A stretch of DNA of 64,000 bases, from the NCBI GenBank assembly GCA_963701015.1, contig OY969556.1, positions 3,968,001-4,032,000 of the forward strand, in the 5' to 3' direction. The position numbers and the translations under genes are program-made. The notes under the pieces are model-generated. The model saw nothing but the letters and a program-made list of their open reading frames with translations, was not told where the DNA came from and did no database searches. This stretch comes from MFD09286-c1 sp963701015 (GTDB lineage: Bacteria > Bacteroidota > Bacteroidia > Bacteroidales > DTGW01). Shown piece by piece: positions 17,801-23,629 of this stretch. The stretch's first letter is position 1. Every line of letters begins with the position of its first letter.

Positions 17801-20684
17801 TGTTAGCGCCTTTACAAAGAACGTTAACTTTTGCAACACTTGAAATAGAAATAGCTGTTGCAGGTTCAGTAATTACCACAGGGTTTGAAGCATAAGAAGC
17901 AGTACACCCATTAGCATCTTTAACTTTGATGGTATAAGAACCGGCTGGAATATTAGAAAATATATTAGAAGCCTGGTAAGTAGTCCCATTGTCTTTTGAA
18001 TATTGAATAGCCCCGGTACCACCAGAAGCAGTAACTGTAATACTACCGGTAGATGAACCCTTACAAAGCACATTAACACTGGCTACACTTGAAATAGAAA
18101 CGGCAGTAGCAGGTTCGGTAATCACCACAGGGTTTGAAGCATAAGAAGCGGTACAACCGTTGGCATCCTTCACCATGATAGTATAACTGCCCGGAGCAAG
18201 CGAGGAGAAAATATTAGAAGCCTGGTATGTAGTACCATTGTCTTTTGAATATTGAATAGCCCCGGTACCACCTGAAGCAGTAACGGTGATAGAACCATTA
18301 TTAGCCCCTTTACAAAGTACATTAACACTGGCCACGCTTGAAATAGAAACAGCAGTGGCAGGTTCGGTAATCACCACAGGGTTTGAAGCATAAGAAGCGG
18401 TACAACCGTTGGCATCTTTAACCATAATGTTATAACTACCCGGAGCAAGTGGGGAGAAAATATTGGAAGCCTGGTAAGTAGTGCCATTGTCTTTTGAATA
18501 CTGGAGAACACCAGTACCCCCTGAAGCAGTAACGGTAATAGAACCATTGTTAGCGCCTTTACAAAGAACGTTAATTTTTGCAACACTTGAAATAGAAATA
18601 GCTGTTGCAGGTTCAGTAATTACCACAGGGTTTGAAGCATAAGAAGCAGTACACCCATTAGCATCTTTAACTTTGATGGTATAAGAACCGGCTGGAATAT
18701 TAGAAAATATATTAGAAGCCTGGTAAGTAGTCCCATTGTCTTTTGAATATTGAATAGCCCCGGTACCACCAGAAGCAGTAACTGTAATACTACCGGTAGA
18801 TGAACCCTTACAAAGCACATTAACACTGGCTACGCTTGAAATAGAAACGGCAGTAGCAGGTTCGGTAATCACCACAGGGTTTGAAGCATAAGAAGCGGTA
18901 CAACCGTTGGCATCCTTCACCATGATAGTATAACTGCCCGGAGCAAGCGAGGAGAAAATATTAGAAGCCTGGTATGTAGTACCATTGTCTTTTGAATATT
19001 GAATAGCCCCGGTACCACCTGAAGCAGTAACGGTGATAGAACCATTATTAGCCCCTTTACAAAGTACATTAACACTGGCCACGCTTGAAATAGAAACAGC
19101 AGTGGCAGGTTCGGTAATCACCACAGGGTTTGAAGCATAAGAAGCGGTACAACCGTTGGCATCTTTAACCATAATGTTATAACTACCCGGAGCAAGTGGG
19201 GAGAAAATATTGGAAGCCTGGTAAGTAGTGCCATTGTCTTTTGAATACTGGAGAACACCAGTACCCCCGGAAGCAGTAACTGTAATAGAACCATTGTTAG
19301 CACCTTTACAAAGAACGTTAACTTTTGCAACGCTTGATATAGTAACCTGAGTAGGTTGAGTAACAATAACCGAAGCTAATGTATCAACACAACTATTACT
19401 TATAGTTTTTATTTTTGGTATATAAGTTCCAGCGGTCAAACTATTAAATGAGGTAGACGCTTGAAAAACTGCACCCAGTATATTAAAAAAATGTGGAGCA
19501 ACAGGAAGAACATTTGTAAATACAATAGTGCCATTATTACCTCCATAACAAGTGACTGCTGTAGGAGTAACAGTAGCAGTTGCAGCTGCCGGAGATGTTA
19601 ATATTAATGCTGGATTTAATATATTTATGCAACTTGGATTGACTTTATCCCTCATTTGTACGTTGTAAGTACCTCCAGCTTTATTCGTGAAACTTCCGGA
19701 TGATTGCCACGAAGTTCCTCCATTAATAGTATATTCAAAAGTGCCAGATCCACCAGTTGGACTTGAAATTGTTATACTACCATTTGTAGAATAATGGCAT
19801 GGTGAAGGATTTGCAGATGTTAAAGTTGCAGCAAGCGGCGCAGGTCCTGTTACTGCAATATTATTTTGAGTTGCAGGTGTACAACTATTAATATCAGTAA
19901 CTGAAATGTTATAAGTTCCTATTACAAGATTTGAGAAAGTCACAGGTGTACCACCATTACCAGATTGCGAACCAGATGAAGTTCCTGTAAGCGTATACGT
20001 CAATGGATCAGTTCCTCCAGTTCCAGTCACAGTAATTGAACCATTATTATTTGTACTGCAAATAGTTACATTAACTACAGTAGGAGATGGCAATGCTATT
20101 GGATCAGGAGCATTGAGTGTTAAATTAGTAATTGCAGTGCAACTATTTGCATCTTTAATATAATATGCCTTAAATCCGGCTCCTAATCCTGAATATACAA
20201 TTCCTGGAGTTCCTGCAGTATAAATACTGCCATCATTACTAAATGAATATGGACTAGTTCCGCCACTTCCGGTTAAACTTACAGAACCATTAGTTGATCC
20301 ATTACATGTTGGATTAGTTGGAACTGCGCTTAAATTTAAAGCAGTTGGAGCAGTTAATATGACCTTTCCCGACATTACAGGAGTACCTGAACCGTCCTCA
20401 TCTATTACATAAACCCAATATGTGCCGGCGCTAACAGTTGTAAATGTATATGATGTTGAAGCCGTTGGACCATTTTGATCAATAGGTGTTGCTGGTCCCG
20501 GTATAGGATTCTGATTATATAATACATATAAAAAATTTGGAGTACCTATAACACCAGAAATTGCTATTTGACCATTAGTCCCTCCATTACATGTTGGATT
20601 TGTTCCAACAATCCCTCCAAATGCTTTTGCAATTGAAAAAGTAATAATTACAAATATTATAAAGATTTTAAGACTCTTTTTCAT
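8865..20684 (-). CDS. Giant SprB-like repeat adhesin, T9SS type B cargo
   Basis: A 3939-residue secreted protein. It starts with a signal peptide (MKKSLKIFIIFVIITFSIAKA). About five divergent SprB-type repeats follow, each with a TCNG..NGSI.V.GGT..Y pattern. Then come 19 nearly identical 83-residue units at about residues 445-2020, then roughly 20 more divergent repeats to about residue 3650, and PKD-like segments. The type B sorting domain at the C-terminus has FNVFTPNGDGRNDYW, VEVFNRWGEKVF, WHGVYNRKTLPTGTYYY and GTITIMK. SprB of Flavobacterium johnsoniae is the motile surface adhesin for gliding, carried by T9SS. Each repeat keeps one Cys (VLCKG or similar) plus a second in the identical units (NGCTAS). 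The gene lies between a small secreted protein and a PorP/SprF protein. Adhesion is inferred from the family. Confidence 0.93.
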   Translation of the reverse strand: MKKSLKIFIIFVIITFSIAKAFGGIVGTNPTCNGGTNGQIAISGVIGTPNFLYVLYNQNPIPGPATPIDQNGPTASTSYTFTTVSAGTYWVYVIDEDGSGTPVMSGKVILTAPTALNLSAVPTNPTCNGSTNGSVSLTGSGGTSPYSFSNDGSIYTAGTPGIVYSGLGAGFKAYYIKDANSCTAITNLTLNAPDPIALPSPTVVNVTICSTNNNGSITVTGTGGTDPLTYTLTGTSSGSQSGNGGTPVTFSNLVIGTYNISVTDINSCTPATQNNIAVTGPAPLAATLTSANPSPCHYSTNGSITISSPTGGSGTFEYTINGGTSWQSSGSFTNKAGGTYNVQMRDKVNPSCINILNPALILTSPAAATATVTPTAVTCYGGNNGTIVFTNVLPVAPHFFNILGAVFQASTSFNSLTAGTYIPKIKTISNSCVDTLASVIVTQPTQVTISSVAKVNVLCKGANNGSITVTASGGTGVLQYSKDNGTTYQASNIFSPLAPGSYNIMVKDANGCTASYASNPVVITEPATAVSISSVASVNVLCKGANNGSITVTASGGTGAIQYSKDNGTTYQASNIFSSLAPGSYTIMVKDANGCTASYASNPVVITEPATAVSISSVASVNVLCKGSSTGSITVTASGGTGAIQYSKDNGTTYQASNIFSNIPAGSYTIKVKDANGCTASYASNPVVITEPATAISISSVAKINVLCKGANNGSITVTASGGTGVLQYSKDNGTTYQASNIFSPLAPGSYNIMVKDANGCTASYASNPVVITEPATAVSISSVASVNVLCKGANNGSITVTASGGTGAIQYSKDNGTTYQASNIFSSLAPGSYTIMVKDANGCTASYASNPVVITEPATAVSISSVASVNVLCKGSSTGSITVTASGGTGAIQYSKDNGTTYQASNIFSNIPAGSYTIKVKDANGCTASYASNPVVITEPATAISISSVAKVNVLCKGANNGSITVTASGGTGVLQYSKDNGTTYQASNIFSPLAPGSYNIMVKDANGCTASYASNPVVITEPATAVSISSVASVNVLCKGANNGSITVTASGGTGAIQYSKDNGTTYQASNIFSSLAPGSYTIMVKDANGCTASYASNPVVITEPATAVSISSVASVNVLCKGSSTGSITVTASGGTGAIQYSKDNGTTYQASNIFSNIPAGSYTIKVKDANGCTASYASNPVVITEPATAISISSVAKVNVLCKGANNGSITVTASGGTGVLQYSKDNGTTYQASNIFSPLAPGSYNIMVKDANGCTASYASNPVVITEPATAVSISSVASVNVLCKGANNGSITVTASGGTGAIQYSKDNGTTYQASNIFSSLAPGSYTIMVKDANGCTASYASNPVVITEPATAVSISSVASVNVLCKGSSTGSITVTASGGTGAIQYSKDNGTTYQASNIFSNIPAGSYTIKVKDANGCTASYASNPVVITEPATAISISSVAKVNVLCKGANNGSITVTASGGTGVLQYSKDNGTTYQASNIFSPLAPGSYNIMVKDANGCTASYASNPVVITEPATAVSISSVASVNVLCKGANNGSITVTASGGTGAIQYSKDNGTTYQASNIFSSLAPGSYTIMVKDANGCTASYASNPVVITEPATAVSISSVASVNVLCKGSSTGSITVTASGGTGAIQYSKDNGTTYQASNIFSNIPAGSYTIKVKDANGCTASYASNPVVITEPATAISISSVAKINVLCKGANNGSITVTASGGTGVLQYSKDNGTTYQASNIFSPLAPGSYNIMVKDANGCTASYASNPVVITEPATAVSISSVASVNVLCKGANNGSITVTASGGTGAIQYSKDNGTTYQASNIFSSLAPGSYTIMVKDANGCTASYASNPVVITEPATAVSISSVASVNVLCKGSSTGSITVTASGGTGAIQYSKDNGTTYQASNIFSNIPAGSYTIKVKDANGCTASYASNPVVITEPATAISISSVAKVNVLCKGANNGSITVTASGGTGVLQYSKDNGTTYQASNIFSPLAPGSYNIMVKDANGCTASYASNPVVITEPAALVMGSITTDSTTCNGYSDGAIKVSGTNGGTLAYTYVLKESGSILSTNGTGNFLNIAGANDYTVVLSDANGCSDSVQNIIVGDPSLINFDNIIANDITCHGGNDGAIEILASGGVSPYTYSKDSGKTFQPQNLFSNLSIGSYYLVIKDKNNCEERRDFYPFVFPIPIDEPNAITPTITLTDVTCFNAKNGSIVVSATGGRGPKSYSIDNWATYNTTGIFNTLSGGNYIISIKDTSSCELDSTIKINEPDSLKITSQTSTDITCASGPADGKVTIITSGGNPGLTYTLDSLPLHLVTTNGTGLFTGLKVAKYYVTITDPKGCTPAKSDTFTISEPATLVIKSVDSTNLVCNGDSIGSITIHVKGGATPILFSIHGDVAGKYQTDSVFTGLKAGSYDVYVKDAGCQKIHYGIVKIKQPVAIKTTLAITNVNGCNGDLSGKIVIHSSGGTGTKNFSLDGGAVTTDSIFIGLAAKVGYAIAIKDSLGCELDTTATITQPTKVSIAAILKTKVDGIIKGTATIIASGGTGSLMYWLTDSLPKLNNKFTNLSAGLYMSHVKDGMNCQDSLQFSIIDTAGVSLTATKVNVTCNGGKNGQIHTSVSGGTAPYTLTITKWGVNIPLADTMALDTGSYVVKVVDAHFTSDLSILTISEPTAILPVYTVTNASNGSSTDGSITVTATGGTGVLLVDTGSGAGYIPLPHTYSLLKAADYLVKVKDGNGCNAPDSIITVYNNSLLKIDNSTPVNVACFNDTTGSVTAIVLSGIGPYFYELTGATYMSFTTSKTSHIFSSLKVGLYRIRVTDKFGNIKQTPIFNITQPASALKIDTIIATNQTNVIPNGSLTINASGGYTGISYVYSISNGTYYSNQNIVFGLIGDSTYQVAVKDVGGCIVKKNAFILAKLPLILHIDSTAESCYGNNDGKLRISIVSGNKPYIYSIDNLITKTIADTITTKTYSGLTPGVYKIVVIDKFDTVHQNVTIEAATKLVIDSINTTHASSGPTGTMTIYAEGGTGAYTYSYVSNGGLIGSSASNVITGLKADTFNVTVTDANSCTTNSTAIVKQDTVLKVTINITDITCLGNPGIIKFGTLNAVLPVIYKISNPTYGYNQIQTDSLFKNIPDSGTYHIVVKDAEGKIFRKDTVVKTIVKPISVAFTEDEPACTDTAKGNIFSNASGGKKPYSYGWVNLKNTLDTLSYTANLINVPAGNYRVLVTDTFNCSYQFEDSLTYTPMKILGTKSSMSLCNTGLGTGSIQISVTGKNPIHYIWSQSSIPDTSYALNLLSGNYSVIVKDADNCIDSITNIHIAALDTFTISKWSRTNATCTKDGIFSAKIASGIPGYRFVFDSLGTNTSIYTKDSIITAHLLPGNYKLQLIDSLGCYIDTSINIGGDTTITAKFDLLQMPSCQNTNDGILQAEITSGTAPYKIEWFKGDSAALVKPYNVLTNSYIYDTLSNVSLGTYSIYIKDSANCNNKLLYNVPSKDTVTINNSILTLAKCTISGVDSIYFTGKPGFTYFWINNPANEEINTIYDNHFIDSTLVTGLFTLSVTDSANCHATQIITMNSSDSVKFDTTVTPASCDTLGNIELSKIHGSYPIIFNWSDPKYNSTLTDSSIKTISWKLDSGAYQISVTDKNGCINNKYIQIPMPDKLIVNAGPDTIICRDRTTNEGGYIMRGSAKTISNEIDPMFMYTWTPVNDFVYGTSTTLNAIVIDTLPDRYLVISHTFILTVNYKGRCHASDTVVIAYHPSNGVSLPSYDTISHGGHIIVPLIGGTGVYSKYYWHWYGNTNIIVGDTSSRTVEINIPENLTGDIGYLYFQGTTADNCTEWDTTILHVENPVVPFNVFTPNGDGRNDYWYIPHAEFYPDMLVEVFNRWGEKVFSQKGYVNSDAQGWHGVYNRKTLPTGTYYYIITIPSEKPLYGTITIMK
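14620..19350 (-). repeat. Tandem 249-bp units in a 747-bp higher-order repeat inside the adhesin gene
   Basis: Nineteen in-frame units of 249 bp (83 residues) occur in three types in strict order: A (VLQYSK, IFSPLAPGSYNIM), B (AIQYSK, IFSSLAPGSYTIM) and C (GSSTGSITV, IFSNIPAGSYTIK). There are six complete A-B-C triplets plus one final A, giving a period of 747 bp. Copies of one type differ at only a few bases, for example AKVNV against AKINV, or TTTGAATAC against TTTAGAATAC. Units of different types differ more. This pattern points to duplication of a whole triplet and recent homogenisation. Boundaries are approximate, and copy number in an assembled sequence may be underestimated. Confidence 0.93.
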
Positions 20685-20704
20685 ATTATTATTTTATTTA
20701 CTTT

Positions 20705-21043
20705 TTATTCAGTTATTTTAAGCCATTTTCCACATATGTTTGTATCATCCTTATATAAGCATATATATACTTGTTGCTTAACTTCTAAGACTATTTCTAT
20801 TGATGATTTAGAAATATTTTCTGTACTGCTTATTAAATGTCCTCCTTTAAAGGGAGAATTATTATAAATATAACAATCAACAGGTAATTGCCCTTTTATA
20901 ATATTTATAATCACCACGTTTTTGGTTGAATCAGCTTTCCAGTTGGCAGTAAAATCAACTTTTTGTTCCTGAGCCTGTGTTTTGGAAATGGAGCAAAATA
21001 AAAAGAAAGCCGATATAATAGAAAGTAATACAACGCGTTGCAT
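20705..21043 (-). CDS. Small secreted protein at the head of the adhesin operon
   Basis: A 112-residue protein with a clear signal peptide (MQRVVLLSIISAFFLFCSISKTQAQ). I do not recognise the family. The mature part is about 87 residues, apparently beta-rich, with three cysteines (VDCYIYNN, QQVYICLYKD, TNICGKW) and no T9SS sorting domain. It ends 20 bp before the start of the giant adhesin, so translation is probably coupled with it and the PorP/SprF gene. Position suggests a periplasmic or surface accessory factor for the adhesin, but this is only inference from synteny. Confidence 0.75.
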   Translation of the reverse strand: MQRVVLLSIISAFFLFCSISKTQAQEQKVDFTANWKADSTKNVVIINIIKGQLPVDCYIYNNSPFKGGHLISSTENISKSSIEIVLEVKQQVYICLYKDDTNICGKWLKITE

Positions 21044-21546
21044 ATATTTTAGTGTTTTATGGTTTCTATTTAATTAAATATCTTTTAAACCGTTTTGAAA
21101 TAAGTGAAAACTTATGAACAAAACACGGTCGAAAATTAACATTTTTTACGTGAACTATACAAATTTGTTGCATAAAAAAAATGCCAGCCACCACTGTGTT
21201 ACAAAGGTGTTGTTGATGAAAACACCTGAAAAATCAATTAGTTTAGGTAATTTTATGTAAAAATTTAATTTCCATGAACTTATAAAAAATGTTGATCAAA
21301 ATCATTAAAAGTTGCTTTTTACTCCAAATAGAAGTAAATTGAGGGTTTTGCCAAAATTGATAATATAATACTTATAATCAATCATATACATTTGTTTTAA
21401 TTGATTGCTAACAAAATAGTAAAAATAACGTTTATTCATTTGTAAGACGAAAGCATGCAATCTAACTGGATATTTTTAGTTATTCATTGTTAGATCTTAT
21501 AATTCTGACAGGTAGAAGCCAAAACTTGAAATTAATTTCATATTAT
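21044..21546. other. Intergenic region upstream of the adhesin operon
   Basis: About 500 bp without a supported gene. It must hold the promoter of the leftward adhesin operon, but I see no perfect TAnnTTTG box with a correctly spaced TTG. A small inverted repeat (AGGTGTT at 21205-21211 and AACACCT at 21221-21227, 9-nt loop) lies inside. It lacks a T-run on either strand, so it is more likely a regulatory hairpin than a terminator, if it is functional at all. Confidence 0.4.
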
Positions 21547-22539
21547 CTATATTCCCGTTACGAACCCAGCATATTTTACATTTATTTCATCTAATATTTC
21601 AATAATTTCATTTACATCAAGTGAAGTAAGCAACTTAGTACGTGTTTCACGAAAGTTTGATAATCCTTTAAAATAATGTGCAAAATGCCTGCGCATTTCT
21701 AAAATTCCACCTCTTTCGCCCTTAAATTCAGTTGATTTTAAAAGATGTTCTTTTGAAATTGCAATTATTTCATTTAATTGAAATGGTTTCATTTCGCTCC
21801 CGGTTTGCAAATAATGCTTTATTTCCTTAAATATCCAGGGTTGGCCAATGGAAGCACGACCAATCATAATAGCATCAACCCCAAATTTATCAAATGCCTT
21901 TTTTGCATCTATAACTGAAGTTATATCGCCATTACCGATTACTGGAATTTTCATGCGTGGGTTATTTTTAACTTCACCAATTAATGTCCAGTCAGCATTT
22001 CCTTTATACAATTGATTTCGGGTACGACCATGAATTGTAATTGCTTTAATTCCAACATCCTGCAAACGTTCGGCTATGTCAACTATGTTTTTGTTTTCGT
22101 CATCATATCCAAGCCTCGTTTTAACAGTTACCGGTAAGCTAACTGCATTTACAATAGCTTTGGTCATTTCTACCATTAAAGGGACATTGTTCATCATTCC
22201 AGAACCTGCTCCACGGCGTGCAATTTTTTTCATTGGACAACCAAAATTTATATCAATTAATTCTGGTTTCACCGCTTCGGCTATTTTAGCTGCCTCAACC
22301 ATAGCTTCTATTAAATGCCCATATATCTGGATTCCAATAGGTCTCTCGTAATCAAAGATTTCCAATTTTTTTAATGATTTTCCGGCATTTCGAATTAATC
22401 CATCTGATGAAACAAATTCTGTAAACATCATATCGGCACCATATTGCTTGCAAAAATACCGAAACGACGGATCGGTAACATCTTCCATCGGTGACAGAAA
22501 TACTGGTTTCTCTCCTAAATCAATGTTTTCAATTCTCAC
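21547..22539 (-). CDS. dusB: tRNA-dihydrouridine synthase, DusB type
   Basis: A 330-residue flavoprotein that reduces uridines in tRNA D-loops to dihydrouridine. The TIM barrel begins with PVFLSPMEDVTDPSFR. The catalytic Cys is C101 in NFGCPMKKIARRGAGSGMM, the signature of the bacterial NifR3/DusB group. VTVKTRLGYD and HGRTRNQLYKG supply FMN- and tRNA-binding residues, and IGNGDI and IMIGRASIG complete the phosphate-binding loops. Length is normal for the family. It is a single leftward gene, divergent from the CPBP protease with an 81-bp gap. Confidence 0.93.
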   Translation of the reverse strand: MRIENIDLGEKPVFLSPMEDVTDPSFRYFCKQYGADMMFTEFVSSDGLIRNAGKSLKKLEIFDYERPIGIQIYGHLIEAMVEAAKIAEAVKPELIDINFGCPMKKIARRGAGSGMMNNVPLMVEMTKAIVNAVSLPVTVKTRLGYDDENKNIVDIAERLQDVGIKAITIHGRTRNQLYKGNADWTLIGEVKNNPRMKIPVIGNGDITSVIDAKKAFDKFGVDAIMIGRASIGQPWIFKEIKHYLQTGSEMKPFQLNEIIAISKEHLLKSTEFKGERGGILEMRRHFAHYFKGLSNFRETRTKLLTSLDVNEIIEILDEINVKYAGFVTGI

Positions 22540-22620
22540 TTTGTGACAAAATAATTAACTTTGGGTAGCAAAAATAAAGCTTATTTCTGCTTAAAATAAA
22601 ATTAAATACTGATTCAAATT

Positions 22621-23556
22621 ATGCATTATAATTGGTTTGAAAAATCATCACCACTGGCAAAAATTTTAATAATGCTTGTTATGATGGTATGTTGTTTGTT
22701 TGTTGTTTCTTTTATTGCAGTATTGGCGGCAATTCCAATCTTACATGAAAATATACAGACTTTGTTTCATATGATTTCAGATATAAATAACCCTGCAAAT
22801 ATTAATATTTTGAAATATATGCAAACGGTTCAATCTTTTGCTTTATTTGTTATTCCAACATTTATTGTTTCAAAATTGTTTAGTTTAAAGCCTTTACAAT
22901 ATCTTCAACTTGTAAAAACCCCGGGAAACATTCAAATAATTATCGTTATTCTGATTATTATTACCGCTATTCCTTTTATAAATTATTTAGAATTTATCAA
23001 TTCAAAAATGCAATTGCCTAATGCTTTAAACGGCATTGAGCAATGGATGAAAGAAAGTGAAAAGAATGCTGCTTTAATTAGTGAAAGCTTTTTAAAAGTT
23101 AATAATTTGAGAGGTTTATTCTTTAACTTGTTAATGATGGCTATTTTACCAGCAATTGGCGAAGAATTAGTCTTTAGGGGAATTTTTCAGCGTTTGTTTA
23201 GTGAGCTTTGTAAGAATGTTCACTGGGGTATAATAATTTCAGCTGCCTTATTTAGTGCCATGCACATGCAATTTTTCGGATTTATTCCACGCATGTTATT
23301 GGGAGTGATATTTGGGTATTTGCTTGTATGGTCAGGAAGTATATGGGTTCCAATAATTGCCCATTTTGTAAATAATGGAATAGGTGTTATATATTATTAT
23401 TTCAAATACCGCAGAAATGTTGGCAATAAGATAGAAACAGTTGGTACTGGAACAAATGATATTGTTATAGTTATTCTATCACTTACAGTTTTAATGTTAT
23501 TAATGTTTTGGTTTTATTGGGATAGCATAAAAAAGCTTCAAAATATAGAAAAATAA
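22621..23556 (+). CDS. CPBP-family intramembrane metalloprotease
   Basis: A 311-residue membrane protein with about seven or eight hydrophobic segments. The CPBP (CAAX protease and bacteriocin-processing, ABI) motifs are present: E181-E182-x3-R186 in GEELVFRGIFQ, H215 in SAMHMQFFGFIP, and H248 with N252 in PIIAHFVNNG. These form the glutamate and histidine active site of type II CAAX-prenyl-endopeptidase-like proteins. The bacterial substrate is unknown. The gene stands alone on the plus strand and converges with the propeller gene, with a shared hairpin between them. Confidence 0.9.
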   Translation: MHYNWFEKSSPLAKILIMLVMMVCCLFVVSFIAVLAAIPILHENIQTLFHMISDINNPANINILKYMQTVQSFALFVIPTFIVSKLFSLKPLQYLQLVKTPGNIQIIIVILIIITAIPFINYLEFINSKMQLPNALNGIEQWMKESEKNAALISESFLKVNNLRGLFFNLLMMAILPAIGEELVFRGIFQRLFSELCKNVHWGIIISAALFSAMHMQFFGFIPRMLLGVIFGYLLVWSGSIWVPIIAHFVNNGIGVIYYYFKYRRNVGNKIETVGTGTNDIVIVILSLTVLMLLMFWFYWDSIKKLQNIEK

Positions 23557-23561
23557 TAAAA

Positions 23562-23594
23562 TTACCGTAAAATATGATAATAGATTTACGGTAA
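23562..23594 (-). terminator. Hairpin between convergent genes
   Basis: Perfect 10-bp arms TTACCGTAAA (23562-23571) and TTTACGGTAA (23585-23594) with a 13-nt loop. On the minus strand the stem is followed by TTTTATTATTTTTC, but on the plus strand there is no T-run. It therefore most likely terminates the leftward propeller gene only if transcription reads through from 23630, and may also slow rightward transcription from the CPBP gene. Confidence 0.5.
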
Positions 23595-23629
23595 ACTCAT
23601 TCTAATTCATATATTTTCTTCAATAAATA

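Noticed and set aside
14620..19350. CRISPR array
   Set aside because: The repeats are 249 and 747 bp, contiguous and in-frame coding, with no spacers and no cas genes.
14636..19366. Thirteen minus-strand frames of 68-82 codons spaced 747 bp apart (MLQKLTFF... and MLMCFVRV...)
   Set aside because: They are alternative-frame shadows of the identical adhesin repeats. Their repetition comes from the DNA repeat, not from genes.
21205..21227. Terminator upstream of the adhesin operon
   Set aside because: Short AT-rich arms and no T-run on either strand.
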